64,000 nucleotides of DNA from Hornefia butyriciproducens (GTDB lineage: Bacteria > Bacillota > Clostridia > Peptostreptococcales > Anaerovoracaceae). Location of the stretch: positions 124,001-188,000 of the forward strand of contig NZ_VUMZ01000004.1 of assembly GCF_009695915.1 (NCBI RefSeq), in the 5' to 3' direction. Shown in pieces: positions 1-8,940 of the stretch. A program made the position numbers and the translations under genes. Numbering within the stretch: position 1 is the first letter of the stretch; each line of letters begins with the position of its first letter. A model generated the notes under the pieces. It saw only the letters and a list, made by a program, of their open reading frames with translations, made no database searches and was not told the origin of the DNA.

Positions 1-705
1 GAAGGAAATTGCAAGTCCGTAACGGTAATGCCCCTCGAATTCTCTGAGGAAATTGTCCTCTACGTTCCGGTAGCAGGAGATCCTGTCCTGTCCGCAGGGT
101 TCTGCCGGATACATGTTATAGGCCATTGCCACATAGTCATCCAGCTCCCATTTGGTGGGAATTTCAATGAAGTCGGTCGGCTCTCCGTCGATAACGGTCC
201 GATACGGCCGGTCGTCACCGCGCATTGAGCTGGAATAGCGGAAGCCTCTCTCATACAGAAGCTTCGGCGTTTCAACCGCCCAGTCGCCGGAGGGTGTCCG
301 GAAACCGGTGATTTCTTTACCGATCAGTTTCCTGAAGATGTTCTGTGATTTCTCGATGATCTCAATCTGCTCCTCCGTGCTCCGTCCCGCGAAGCGCTCA
401 TGGGCGTATCCGTGGTGTCCGATCTCATGTCCCTGCGCGTCGATCCGCCGGATCAGATCGGGATATCTTTCTGCGGTGAGTCCCGGCACAAAGAATGTCG
501 CGCGCACGCCGTATTCCTCCAGCTTCGCCATAATGCGATCCACACACCGGTTCGGTCCGTACCGGCCCACACTCAGCGACCGCAGGTACCTGTCGCCGTT
601 GGGCAGGCCTTTGTTGCCGTTTTCCCAGGTCGTGTCCCCGTCCACATCGAACGTGAACATGACCGCACACCGTTTTCCGTCCGGCCATTTTATGCTGTTG
701 TCCAT
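1..705 (-). CDS. Polysaccharide deacetylase family protein (3' end beyond window)
   Basis: The first 235 codons of a NodB-type carbohydrate esterase fold, read on the minus strand and running off the window's left edge. The start (ATG at 705-703) lies 2 bases after the stop of the upstream symporter gene, with a GAGGG Shine-Dalgarno, so the two are translationally linked. FDVDGD at residues 19-24 is the family's first motif and HGYAH at residues 98-102 gives the two histidine metal ligands. The pattern HEIGHHGYAH is typical of the PgdA/allantoinase-like branch, whose members remove acyl groups from sugars or cleave small amides. Pairing with an amino-acid symporter suggests a small imported amide or N-acyl compound rather than cell-wall glycan, but that is inference. 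The catalytic C-terminal histidine motif is outside the window. Confidence 0.85.
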   Translation of the reverse strand, partial: MDNSIKWPDGKRCAVMFTFDVDGDTTWENGNKGLPNGDRYLRSLSVGRYGPNRCVDRIMAKLEEYGVRATFFVPGLTAERYPDLIRRIDAQGHEIGHHGYAHERFAGRSTEEQIEIIEKSQNIFRKLIGKEITGFRTPSGDWAVETPKLLYERGFRYSSSMRGDDRPYRTVIDGEPTDFIEIPTKWELDDYVAMAYNMYPAEPCGQDRISCYRNVEDNFLREFEGHYRYGLAISF

Positions 706-707
706 GC

Positions 708-2258
708 TTATACCCTCTTTCTTCGTTCTTCTGTCCATATATCGGTATCCAATTCCAGTCCAATGTCCGATGCCACGAATCTGCGGCCGTCGTTTTCGAC
801 ATAATCCCTCAGAGCGCGAAGCACATACTTTCCTCCGAACAGAATAATCGGTGCATTGCAGAACACCAGCGCAATATTGATCAGATCCGACACATACCAG
901 ATATTGTCAAGTTCCAGTCCGGCGAGTACGCAGAGTGTCCCGAACGGAACAAATACAAGCGCACCGAGAATCCGGATCGTATTTTTGCACGCTTTTCCCT
1001 TGGAAATCCTGGTTCCTGCAATTGATGCAAAGGAAACGAGTCCCAGCAAAGAAGTGAATGCGAACAATGCGTAGCATATACAGATTATCAGAACGATTAT
1101 CGCATCCGCACCGGTTCCGGGGGCCAGAGCCTTGATTGAATCCATAAATACGTCAATTTTCGATTGTGACAGAGTTGACCAGTCAACCTTCGGGTCGTCC
1201 CAGATATGCGCTGTGCATACAACAAAAGCACTGATTGTACAGATGACGATCGTGTCAACGAACACACCGATTGCCTGTACAAAACCCTGATCACAGGGAT
1301 GATCCTGTTCCGATACCGCCGCCGACATTGTAATTGTTCCCTGGCCCGCTTCGTTGGAAAGCAGTCCTCTCCGGATTCCCTGCGACAGCGCTACGCCAAA
1401 GGCTCCTCCGAATACGGATTCGGGCTTGAAGGCGCCGACAAAGACACTTTCAATAAATGCAGGGAAAAACCGAATGTTGATCACCATCAGAAAGAGGACG
1501 ATCGCAATGTAGATCACTGCCATCACCGGCACCATCTTGTCAGTTACCTTTGTGACCCGACGGATTCCACCGAACACGGCAAAGGCTGTTCCTACAATAA
1601 TGACAACGGCCAGAACATAATACAGTGTCGAGGTTCTCTCCGCCACCGTTCCAGTAACGGCTCCGATTGCTCCACCCGTTGCTGTAAATACATGGAATGT
1701 CTGAATCGGAATACTCAGCATGGCGAAGATAATATAAAATACCGTAAGCGCGATGCCGACTGCCTTTTTGTTACCGCAAAGCTTCTGTCCGTAGTACGGC
1801 AGACCTCCAACGTATTCATCGCCGTCGCGCTCCTTAAAGATCTGCGCCAGTGTAGATTCGACAAACGAACTGGCCATTCCGAACAAAGCCGAAACCCACA
1901 TCCACAGCAGCGCTCCCGGTCCGCCAAGAGAAATCGCGCCCGTTACCCCAATGATGTTTCCGGGACCGACGCGCATACCCATGCTGAGCATAAACGCTGC
2001 AAACGGTGATACTCCGTTATCACTCGCCTTTTTTCTGAATAGGACCTGCCAGCCGCGCCTGAAAAAGCGAAACTGGACGCCCTTTGTACGGCATGTGAAA
2101 TATATTCCCATACCGACCAGCAAAATAATCGCGAACGGAAACGATCCCAGAACCGGGATATTCGCATACCACTCAAAATTCTGAGGAAACACCCAGAGAA
2201 TATCGCCGATCGGGACAATATTCGCGAAAAAAGAATTGATTGCTTCCAAGATTCCCAT
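708..2258 (-). CDS. Sodium:alanine/glycine symporter family (AGCS) protein
   Basis: A 516-residue polytopic membrane protein of the AGCS family, which couples sodium or proton entry to uptake of alanine, glycine or related small amino acids. The family signature region RVGPGNIIGVTGAISLGG follows the first membrane segments, and VGGLPYYG and LSNEAGQGT appear where expected. The open frame extends 31 codons further upstream, but ATG at 2258 has a strong AGGAGGAG Shine-Dalgarno and begins the usual MGILEAINSF sequence, so I chose it. A sigma-54 promoter and a large palindrome precede it, and the adjacent gene encodes a sigma-54 activator, so expression is probably inducible. The deacetylase gene follows directly. 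Confidence 0.92.
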   Translation of the reverse strand: MGILEAINSFFANIVPIGDILWVFPQNFEWYANIPVLGSFPFAIILLVGMGIYFTCRTKGVQFRFFRRGWQVLFRKKASDNGVSPFAAFMLSMGMRVGPGNIIGVTGAISLGGPGALLWMWVSALFGMASSFVESTLAQIFKERDGDEYVGGLPYYGQKLCGNKKAVGIALTVFYIIFAMLSIPIQTFHVFTATGGAIGAVTGTVAERTSTLYYVLAVVIIVGTAFAVFGGIRRVTKVTDKMVPVMAVIYIAIVLFLMVINIRFFPAFIESVFVGAFKPESVFGGAFGVALSQGIRRGLLSNEAGQGTITMSAAVSEQDHPCDQGFVQAIGVFVDTIVICTISAFVVCTAHIWDDPKVDWSTLSQSKIDVFMDSIKALAPGTGADAIIVLIICICYALFAFTSLLGLVSFASIAGTRISKGKACKNTIRILGALVFVPFGTLCVLAGLELDNIWYVSDLINIALVFCNAPIILFGGKYVLRALRDYVENDGRRFVASDIGLELDTDIWTEERRKRV

Positions 2259-2354
2259 AAAACTTCTCCTCCTGCACTTCATGCGGATCTGAGTAATACA
2301 AATCTGCTTCCTGAGATTTAAATCAATAAATCCTGCTTTCTTCCACATCATAGA

Positions 2355-2370
2355 AGCAATTCGTATGCCA
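2355..2370 (-). promoter_or_regulatory. Sigma-54 (-24/-12) promoter for the AGCS symporter
   Basis: The minus strand reads TGGCATACGAATTGCT, which fits the -24 GG and -12 GC elements of an RpoN promoter at the obligatory spacing (consensus TGGCAC-N5-TTGCA). The predicted start is near 2344, giving a leader of about 86 bases before the symporter start. The neighbouring gene encodes an enhancer-binding protein of the kind these promoters need. Confidence 0.82.
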
Positions 2371-2427
2371 AATGAAAAGGCGTTGGAATCCCAACACCTT
2401 TTTAATATGCTTTTTGAAATCGCATCA

Positions 2428-2474
2428 TTTTGTAGGTTTTGTGGGTTAATTATTAACCTATAAAACCTACAAAA
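2428..2474. promoter_or_regulatory. 47-bp palindrome, probable activator binding site (UAS)
   Basis: Two 23-base arms (left arm begins TTTTGTAGGTTTTGTGGG, right arm is its reverse complement with two or three mismatches) meet at about 2451. It overlaps the stop codon of the sigma-54 activator gene and is centred about 95 bases upstream of the -12 element, the usual place for an enhancer site. A close relative of this palindrome lies at 28551-28598. Confidence 0.75.
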
Positions 2475-4524
2475 TCTTTGTCAACTCCCTAAGGACTTTC
2501 TCCCCATCAGGTGTAATCATGCTTCCGGCCCGTCCCCGGCCTGTCTTAACGAACCCGTATTGCGCGAGAATCCTGAGATAATGCCGCAGTTCACCTTGTG
2601 TGACAGGAATACCCTGCGTATTAAGTTCCACGCCGAGAGGCATTCTCCCGGGACGGATTCCCTGATCACAGAAATCGAGAAGGACACGGAGAATTTCCCT
2701 GTACAAAACCAAATCTGCCCCTTCGTTTATCGTAAATTTCTCAAAAATTCCGGTATCCAGAGCTGTATTCTCCACATTCTTCCAGGAGAGAGCCTTTTTG
2801 GGGCTCTCCATTCTCAGCATATTAAGATCCTCACGTCTTATGATATCCTTTCTCTGATTAGACAGATATTCTATAACATTGCGGAGTTCCCGGTAATTCC
2901 CCTTCCAGCCGTAACCCATCAGGCGGTTCATTGCATCATCCGAAAACGTAAAACTCCCTCCGAATTTCCGTACATAATGCTCCACCAGTTCAGGAATGTC
3001 TTCCGGATGTTCCCGAAGCGGCGGAAGATTCAGCGGAAGTACATTCAGGCGATAATACAGATCTTCACGAAATGTTCCTTCTTCGACCATCTCATGCAGA
3101 TCTCTGTTAGTCGCCGATATGATCCTGACGTCGATATCGATTTCCTTATCCGAACCGACACGAATCACGCGGCGCTCCTCTATCACGCGAAGCAGCTTAG
3201 CCTGCAGCTGAAGAGGCATTTCACCGATTTCATCCAGGAAGATTGTGCCTCCATGAGCGATTTCAAAATATCCGGCCTTTCCGCCCTTTCTCGCTCCGGT
3301 AAACGATCCCTCTTCATATCCGAACATCTCACTTTCCAGAAGGCTGTCCGGAATCGCCGCGCAGTTGACCGCCACAAAACTGCGAAAGCGTCGGTACGAT
3401 GCATTGTGAATGCTTTGTGCAAAAAGCTCTTTCCCTGTCCCGCTCTCGCCGGTAATCAGAACAGATGATCCTGAATTCACCATCCGTTCCGCCTGTTCCA
3501 CGACCTGTCTCATCCGCCTGCTTTCGCCGATAATATCAGAAAAATGATATCGCGCCTTATGGTGCCCGCCCGCGAGCTGAGAACGAATCACATGCTGCGC
3601 CCGTTCACGTTCCTCAAAATCCGAAATTGTAATGATATAGCCGGTTACTTCATCACCCGACTTCACTGGCACAGAAGACGTGACCAGTGTAGCACGGTCC
3701 GCCTGAATGATATGTTCCCCTTCCGTACCGGGCCCGGCCTCCGGCAGAACATCCTCGATATTGAAGCCCTCCAGCACCTTTGTCCGAAATGACATCAACT
3801 GATTTGCCTTTTCATTTGTCAGATAAATCTTACCGAGGATGTCAGTAACCACGATTCCTTCTTTCATCAGTTTAACCAGCGCCCGCATCCGGCTGAGCAT
3901 CGTTTCCTTCTCTCCTAGAAGACGATCTACGCTGGCACTGATATAAAAATATTCTTTCCGCGCCTCAATTGCCTCTCGAGTGGAAAACTCATCGTAAACA
4001 CCCAGCTTGTCCGCAATTTCGTAGAGACTCCGTACATCTACGGAGCTTTCACCAAGATTGATTACATGCTTGATTCCCGGAGGGACAAGCTGCTCCTCGT
4101 TCGGTGTAATCGCCAGTTCAATAGAATGATCATAATCCTCATAACCGCAGTAGGAATACAGTTCAACATCCCGAAATCCGGCATCATACATACTCGTGAT
4201 CGTGTGAAGACAGGATCGGTCGTCATAATTAACGAGGAGCGCCCGCGTACCCTTCGGAATCGACTTCAGTTTCTCCATCTGTTTTTTGTTCAGCGACAAA
4301 GATAGTACAATGATCTCAGTATGTTCAGTAACCAGAGATCTCACCTGCTGAAAAATATTAAATGCCGAAATCAGAACGAAATCCTCCGAAATACCTTTTT
4401 TCTGCTCAACCTCCCTGATCGAGTAATCCGTAAATTCCGCATACCGGCCAAGGTATTTTTCCGTATTTTCCCTCAGAAAACGCGCGTATTTCTTTTCAGT
4501 TGCCACGACTGCTACCGTCTTCAT
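2467..4524 (-). CDS. Sigma-54-dependent transcriptional activator with PrpR-type sensor
   Basis: A 685-residue enhancer-binding protein. Residues 1-190 resemble the PrpR N-terminal ligand-sensing domain, about 205-320 is a PAS domain, and about 335-570 is the AAA+ sigma-54 interaction domain with Walker A GESGTGKE, the RpoN-contact loop in the variant form GSFTGA, and Walker B TIFLDEIGEM. The C-terminus is not the usual Fis-type helix-turn-helix. Instead about 80 residues (ILRVLLDFCDQG to LRELTKIL) look like a winged-helix module, with RHYLRILAQYGFVKTGRGRAG as a plausible recognition helix and wing. The gene lies next to the sigma-54 promoter and palindrome, so the symporter-deacetylase pair is its likely target. 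The inducer is unknown. Confidence 0.9.
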   Translation of the reverse strand: MKTVAVVATEKKYARFLRENTEKYLGRYAEFTDYSIREVEQKKGISEDFVLISAFNIFQQVRSLVTEHTEIIVLSLSLNKKQMEKLKSIPKGTRALLVNYDDRSCLHTITSMYDAGFRDVELYSYCGYEDYDHSIELAITPNEEQLVPPGIKHVINLGESSVDVRSLYEIADKLGVYDEFSTREAIEARKEYFYISASVDRLLGEKETMLSRMRALVKLMKEGIVVTDILGKIYLTNEKANQLMSFRTKVLEGFNIEDVLPEAGPGTEGEHIIQADRATLVTSSVPVKSGDEVTGYIITISDFEERERAQHVIRSQLAGGHHKARYHFSDIIGESRRMRQVVEQAERMVNSGSSVLITGESGTGKELFAQSIHNASYRRFRSFVAVNCAAIPDSLLESEMFGYEEGSFTGARKGGKAGYFEIAHGGTIFLDEIGEMPLQLQAKLLRVIEERRVIRVGSDKEIDIDVRIISATNRDLHEMVEEGTFREDLYYRLNVLPLNLPPLREHPEDIPELVEHYVRKFGGSFTFSDDAMNRLMGYGWKGNYRELRNVIEYLSNQRKDIIRREDLNMLRMESPKKALSWKNVENTALDTGIFEKFTINEGADLVLYREILRVLLDFCDQGIRPGRMPLGVELNTQGIPVTQGELRHYLRILAQYGFVKTGRGRAGSMITPDGEKVLRELTKIL

Positions 4525-4719
4525 ATCAGTTCTCCAATCTTCTGCAGTTTGTGCTCTATTATAAATTGAATGCCGGAATGCGTCAACGGCAACACTCAGC
4601 GAATGCGATCATCCGGAGCCCGGATGGCGGATGTCAGACGCTGCATCCCCTTGCAAAGAAGCGACCCTAACAGAACAACATCAAACCCGATACGGAAAAG
4701 TAAAGCCGATGTGGAAGAC

Positions 4720-4749
4720 TTGACAATTAAAACTGCACTGCTGTATAGT
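4720..4749 (+). promoter_or_regulatory. Sigma-70-type promoter giving a leaderless MFS mRNA
   Basis: TTGACA (4720-4725), an 18-bp spacer and TATAGT (4744-4749). The predicted transcription start falls at about 4756, the A of the MFS start codon, and no Shine-Dalgarno precedes that codon. Confidence 0.7.
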
Positions 4750-4755
4750 CAAATC

Positions 4756-5961
4756 ATGAATATTTTTTATCAATACAAAGGATTGCCGTCTCAAATATAT
4801 TACCTTTCCATTTCCCGCATGATCACCGAAATGGGAGTTATGTTTGTGTTCCCGTTCATGTCGCTGCTTCTGACACAGCGGCTCGGATTCACCGAGATAC
4901 AGGCCGGATACTTCCTGGTATTTACGTCGATAGGCAATATGGCGGGCTCGCTTATTGGAGGGAAACTCTGCGATGAATTCGGACGCCGCATCGTCTACTC
5001 TGTTCTGACTATGATTATTGTGATCTCGATGCTCATCGGCGGCTGGTTCTGTATGCATCGCATCGTAGTTCTCTTTGTATTCATCTCCTATTCTGCAACG
5101 AGTGCATTAATGCCGGTCGTTTCGGCAATGATCATCGATCAGTCCACCGAAAACAATCGCAGTGAATGCTTTTCTCTGCTGTACCTCGCGGGAAACATCG
5201 GATGTGCGCTTGGTCCGATCCTGGCCGGACTGCTGTTCTACAATCATATGCCCTGGGTTTTCTACTGTCAGGCGTTTTTCTTCCTGGCCGCATTCGTCCT
5301 CGTCATCACCAGAATAGAAGACAGTTATATTCCGAACCGTCACAGAATGCAGGAGCACTGCGAGGTTTCTTCGGAGAGTCTGCTTTCCGTCACCCTGCAC
5401 AGACCGGTTCTGCTGGCTTTCCTGCTGATACTCGTCGCACTCACGGCGTGCTATATTGAAATGGATTATGTATTTCCACTTCAACTGAATGAAGCTTATG
5501 GCCTGAACCTCGGCTCCAAACTTTCTTCCGGTGTATGGACGCTGAACGGAATCGCGGTTCTTCTGCTGACTCCGTGGATCGTTGCTGCCACAAAGAAGAA
5601 CTCCGCTTTGTTTAATCTGATCTTTGCAGGCACGCTGTTTGCCGTCGGATACTTTTTATACAGCATAAACGTCGGCCGGCTGATTTTTATTGTCGCACCG
5701 TTCTTATGGACCGCCGGAGAAATACTGCTGACGACCTATTCGGGAGTATTCATTGCGGAGGTTTCGCCCGATACCCACAAAGGAAGATGCATGAGCCTGT
5801 ATGAATTCACCCGCGGAATCGGGAAATGCATCGGTCCGGTTATTTTCGGCTATGTTATCACATACGGCAGTTATCGCTCTGCCTGGGTCATCGTCTCTGT
5901 CGTCTGTCTGACCTGCTCTCTGCTCACATACTGTCTCTACCGTAAGAACCGCAGTCTCTGA
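4756..5961 (+). CDS. Major facilitator superfamily transporter
   Basis: A 401-residue membrane protein with about 12 predicted helices. GGKLCDEFGRR between helices 2 and 3 is the MFS signature loop (GX3D-X-GRR), and the later PDTHKGRCMSLYEF resembles the matching loop of the second half. The type resembles drug/proton antiporters of the MdtG/YfmO kind; the substrate cannot be read from sequence. An open frame extends 62 codons upstream, but that extension overlaps the promoter and is rich in charged residues without membrane character. ATG at 4756 begins a typical N-terminus. The gene stands alone between divergent and downstream promoters. Confidence 0.88.
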   Translation: MNIFYQYKGLPSQIYYLSISRMITEMGVMFVFPFMSLLLTQRLGFTEIQAGYFLVFTSIGNMAGSLIGGKLCDEFGRRIVYSVLTMIIVISMLIGGWFCMHRIVVLFVFISYSATSALMPVVSAMIIDQSTENNRSECFSLLYLAGNIGCALGPILAGLLFYNHMPWVFYCQAFFFLAAFVLVITRIEDSYIPNRHRMQEHCEVSSESLLSVTLHRPVLLAFLLILVALTACYIEMDYVFPLQLNEAYGLNLGSKLSSGVWTLNGIAVLLLTPWIVAATKKNSALFNLIFAGTLFAVGYFLYSINVGRLIFIVAPFLWTAGEILLTTYSGVFIAEVSPDTHKGRCMSLYEFTRGIGKCIGPVIFGYVITYGSYRSAWVIVSVVCLTCSLLTYCLYRKNRSL

Positions 5962-6021
5962 CCGTTTTCGAGTGGTGCTGATGGATGCCGCCCCCGACAT
6001 TTTCGTCCGGCCGGATGATGC

Positions 6022-6049
6022 TTGACAGAAAAATTCATACTGATATAAT
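6022..6049 (+). promoter_or_regulatory. Promoter of the D-cysteine desulfhydrase-like gene
   Basis: TTGACA (6022-6027), 16-bp spacer, perfect TATAAT (6044-6049), followed by CAGGAGGTA as Shine-Dalgarno immediately before the start at 6065. The transcript leader is only about 9 bases long. Confidence 0.8.
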
Positions 6050-6064
6050 TTTTTCAGGAGGTAC

Positions 6065-7096
6065 ATGAACATGACATTAGGACGCGAAAAGGTGTGTTTT
6101 CTGAACACGCCGACTCCTCTGGAGCAGCTGGAAACCGTATCGCGGGAGCTGGGAATCCGGTTCTACATGAAACGGGACGATCTGACCAACTACGGAACGG
6201 GCGGCAACAAGCTTCGGAAGCTGGAATATTTTGTAAAGGATGCGCAGGACCGCGGTGCGACGATGCTCCTGACTGTAGGCGGAGCGCAGACCAATCACGG
6301 CAGACTGACTGCGGCGGTCGCCGCCCGCTACGGATTCCGTTCTGCCATCGTGGCGGTGGATCCGTATCCGGGAGAGATTTCCGCCAACCTTCTGCTGGAC
6401 GGGATCATGGGATGCCAGGTATATCTGGTCCGCGAGGACGGCAGAACGCCGGACAGCCAGCTTCTTCAGGACGCTGTGGCACGGGTCACAAAGGAATGGG
6501 AGGAGAAGGGGGAAAGGGTCTACTTCATCCCTATGGGAGGTTCTGACGAACTGGGAGCGCTGGGTTATTACGACTGTGCTCTGGAACTTGATGCTCAGAT
6601 CCGGGAGCAGGGAATCACAAATCCCCATATAATCGTCACCGTCGGGAGCATGGGCACCTATATGGGTCTTGCGACGGCCATCGCAAACGAGCATCTGGAT
6701 ATGAAGCTTACAGGCATCGGAATCATGCCGTACCGGGACATCGCCGGTCACGCGCTGGATTATTATGAACGGGTGAAAAAGACTTACGGTCTGGAAGCAG
6801 TTCTGAAAGCAGAGGATTTTCATATCAACACTGATTTTGACTATGGCGCCTATAACAATCCTGTGGAGGACGTTCGCAAGGCCATCTACTACATGGGACG
6901 CAAGGAGGGAATCATCCTCGATCCCTGCTACACCGGCAAGACATTCAACGCAGTAAAAAAGCTCGCCGAGCGCGGCGAACTTCCGAAAGAAGATTCCTAT
7001 ATCATGATCCATACCGGCGGTATCCCGGGCATCTATACAAAGCACCATCGCTCCGAGATGGAGGTGGAGCTGATGAACTATATGCATATCATCTGA
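6065..7096 (+). CDS. PLP-dependent D-cysteine desulfhydrase / ACC deaminase family enzyme
   Basis: A 343-residue fold-type II PLP enzyme. The Schiff-base lysine is K49 in GTGGNKLRKLEY, and GGAQTNHGR forms the substrate-carboxylate loop. MGGSDELGALGYYDCA and SMGTYMGLATA are characteristic of the 1-aminocyclopropane-1-carboxylate deaminase/D-cysteine desulfhydrase family. Members release ammonia and pyruvate (plus sulfide from D-cysteine). The family split between the two activities depends on a few active-site residues that I cannot assign with confidence, so DcyD-like is the preferred but not certain name. It has its own promoter and appears monocistronic. Confidence 0.85.
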   Translation: MNMTLGREKVCFLNTPTPLEQLETVSRELGIRFYMKRDDLTNYGTGGNKLRKLEYFVKDAQDRGATMLLTVGGAQTNHGRLTAAVAARYGFRSAIVAVDPYPGEISANLLLDGIMGCQVYLVREDGRTPDSQLLQDAVARVTKEWEEKGERVYFIPMGGSDELGALGYYDCALELDAQIREQGITNPHIIVTVGSMGTYMGLATAIANEHLDMKLTGIGIMPYRDIAGHALDYYERVKKTYGLEAVLKAEDFHINTDFDYGAYNNPVEDVRKAIYYMGRKEGIILDPCYTGKTFNAVKKLAERGELPKEDSYIMIHTGGIPGIYTKHHRSEMEVELMNYMHII

Positions 7097-7203
7097 AACA
7101 CACCGCAGCCGAAGTGTGTGCTCCAAAAGCAGATTCCTCCGGGCGCCGGGTTGCGGATTATTCTGATGTGCACGTTCTGAGATACACGTGCTCCGGAGCA
7201 TCC

Positions 7204-7848
7204 TCAGCAGCACAGACAGAATGGGAGTGCGGAACAGCAGGCCAGCGCGCCGGCGTCCATGCTCCCGTTTTCATTATAGCCGTAAGCATCGGAGCGCTGG
7301 CGGTACACTCCGCCCAGAGTGCTCATCTGCTGCAACGCGTCCCGGTACTCCGGATTTTCCGGATCCATGTTTATCGCCTGCTGCACGTTGGCGATTCCGT
7401 CCCGAACCTGCCCCTGATTGTAGGAGAGAACTCCGCTGAGGAAGAACCATTCTGCATCCCGGTTCTCCGCATGAATCAGCATCTCATACGCCGCCGCATT
7501 GTCTCTTCGCGCCAGCGCCGCACGGATCTGTGCATATTCCGGATTTCCACCCCCATAGGCGCTTCCGTAAGCACCTCCGTACTGTGCTCCGCCGCTGTAC
7601 GCCGCACCGCCGGAAGCATTGCCGTATGCGCCGCCATAGGAACTTCCGGAGGCCGCCGACCCATCCTTTGTGAGCATATCATACGCCTCATTCACCTGCT
7701 GCAGCTTCTCCTCAGCGAGATCCGCCAGCGGATTGCCCTGATATTTGTCCGGGTGATATTTCTTTACCAGCTCGCGATACGCCTGTTTGATTTCCTTCTC
7801 CGAAGCGTTCCGCCGGACGCCCAGTACCTCATACGGATCATTTATCAT
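7204..7848 (-). CDS. J-domain protein with Gly/Ser-rich linker and TPR-like tail
   Basis: A 214-residue protein. Residues 1-60 are a DnaJ J-domain with the HPD tripeptide ([10 protein letters not shown]) that stimulates Hsp70 ATPase. A Gly/Ser/Ala/Tyr-rich linker (about 65-100) follows, then a helical segment with TPR-like spacing ([20 protein letters not shown], then [15 protein letters not shown]). It ends in a Cys-rich tail, CLCC. No zinc fingers are present, so this is a type III J protein, probably directing DnaK to a special client. I start it at ATG 7848 (AAGG upstream); a GTG three codons earlier is possible. The start overlaps the end of the DUF5685 gene, so the two are translationally coupled. 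Confidence 0.85.
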   Translation of the reverse strand: MINDPYEVLGVRRNASEKEIKQAYRELVKKYHPDKYQGNPLADLAEEKLQQVNEAYDMLTKDGSAASGSSYGGAYGNASGGAAYSGGAQYGGAYGSAYGGGNPEYAQIRAALARRDNAAAYEMLIHAENRDAEWFFLSGVLSYNQGQVRDGIANVQQAINMDPENPEYRDALQQMSTLGGVYRQRSDAYGYNENGSMDAGALACCSALPFCLCC

Positions 7849-8689
7849 CGTCGGCACCTTCTCCCGCGAGGACCTTCTCGGTGCGGCGGCGAAGGCCGCA
7901 GTAGACTATATTGTCCAGTATCGTTTTATTCTTATGGAACTCAATGAGATCGTAGGCCTTGACCAATCCGTCCAGGTAAAAATACAGCGCCGGCTCGATC
8001 ATGTCACGGGCCCTTCTGCGGTCCGTAATTCCCAGATCCAAGAGCGGATTGAAGCGGTGCTCGTCCCGATCCTCCTCAAAGTCATCGATGATGTCGATGA
8101 GATACAGCCAGCAGCCGAGGTTCTCCGCAAACTCCCCGACACTGCGAATCTGCTCCTCCGGCATCACAAAGCCGGTGAATACCGCTTTCATGACACGCCC
8201 GAAGCAGGTGGACATCTTCCGGACGTTGGATTTCCCTTCTACCTCATAGGAATAAAGTTCCTGCAGGCTCTCATTGATGATTTTCGCCTCCTCCGGATGC
8301 ATATTCGCCGCTCTCTCGTACTTCGACGCGATGCGGACGATCTTCCCCCGGTATTTGGAGCGCTCACCGTCGCGCACATCATCAATATACTGCTCCGCCC
8401 GCAGAATAATCATCATGTCCGCCGCGTATTTCACCGACTGCTCCTGCACCTCCACTGGCTTTTTCCGGAACGGATGCACGATGCAGTGCTCATATTTGAT
8501 ATGATCCTCTCCCGCCGTCAGCGCGCCGAGGAACATGGCGAGGAAGGTCATGTCGTTGCTGAGCCACAGCCGACTCACCTGCCCGTAAGACTCACTGACC
8601 TCCTTACACAGACCGCAGTAATAACCGTTATATGTTTCCAGATCACGAAGCTTCAGATCGTGTTTATCCGGTTCTATATATCCAAGCAT
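7838..8689 (-). CDS. DUF5685 family protein
   Basis: A 283-residue soluble protein that matches the Clostridia-wide DUF5685 family as I remember it. [17 protein letters not shown] near the N-terminus is its hallmark, with a CxxC pair. Mostly helical, with an Asp-rich stretch ([22 protein letters not shown]) resembling the metal-binding region of isoprenoid or DUF116-like helical enzymes. The function is unknown. ATG 8689 is preceded by AAGGAGAG; the open frame reaches 22 codons further without a good ribosome site. It is paired with a downstream overlapping J-domain gene, a conserved arrangement in related genomes as far as I recall. Confidence 0.8.
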   Translation of the reverse strand: MLGYIEPDKHDLKLRDLETYNGYYCGLCKEVSESYGQVSRLWLSNDMTFLAMFLGALTAGEDHIKYEHCIVHPFRKKPVEVQEQSVKYAADMMIILRAEQYIDDVRDGERSKYRGKIVRIASKYERAANMHPEEAKIINESLQELYSYEVEGKSNVRKMSTCFGRVMKAVFTGFVMPEEQIRSVGEFAENLGCWLYLIDIIDDFEEDRDEHRFNPLLDLGITDRRRARDMIEPALYFYLDGLVKAYDLIEFHKNKTILDNIVYCGLRRRTEKVLAGEGADDDK

Positions 8690-8773
8690 GAATAATCTCT
8701 CCTTACTGAGTATGCGCCTGTCCGTTCCGCACAGGCCGGAGCGTGCGCAAATCACTTATCACAATAGAAAAAT

Positions 8774-8802
8774 CTTATAATAAATTTGTGACATTTTCAA
8801 GT
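8774..8802 (-). promoter_or_regulatory. Possible promoter of the DUF5685 / J-domain pair
   Basis: On the minus strand TTGAAA is followed 17 bases later by TAAGAT (an overlapping TATAAG lies at 15 bases). The region is AT-rich against a GC-rich background. Neither -10 choice is perfect. Confidence 0.4.
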
Positions 8803-8817
8803 ATTTACGGTGAGAAA

Positions 8818-8936
8818 GTGAAAAATCCGAGGTAAACTCTGGGGAAAACCCGAAGGAGCTTCGGGGTAAACTCCGGGGAAAATGCGGCGGAACCCTGGCG
8901 GAAATGCGGCGGAACTTAGGGAAAAATCCGAGCAAA
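8818..8936. repeat. Degenerate tandem repeats 3' of potD
   Basis: Imperfect units sharing GGTAAACTCYGGGGAAAA and ATGCGGCGGAAC recur across about 120 bp, bounded at both ends by AAAATCCGAG. A short hairpin CCCGAAGGAGCTTCGGG sits inside. The array begins within a few bases of the potD stop codon. Confidence 0.6.
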
Positions 8937-8940
8937 GACG

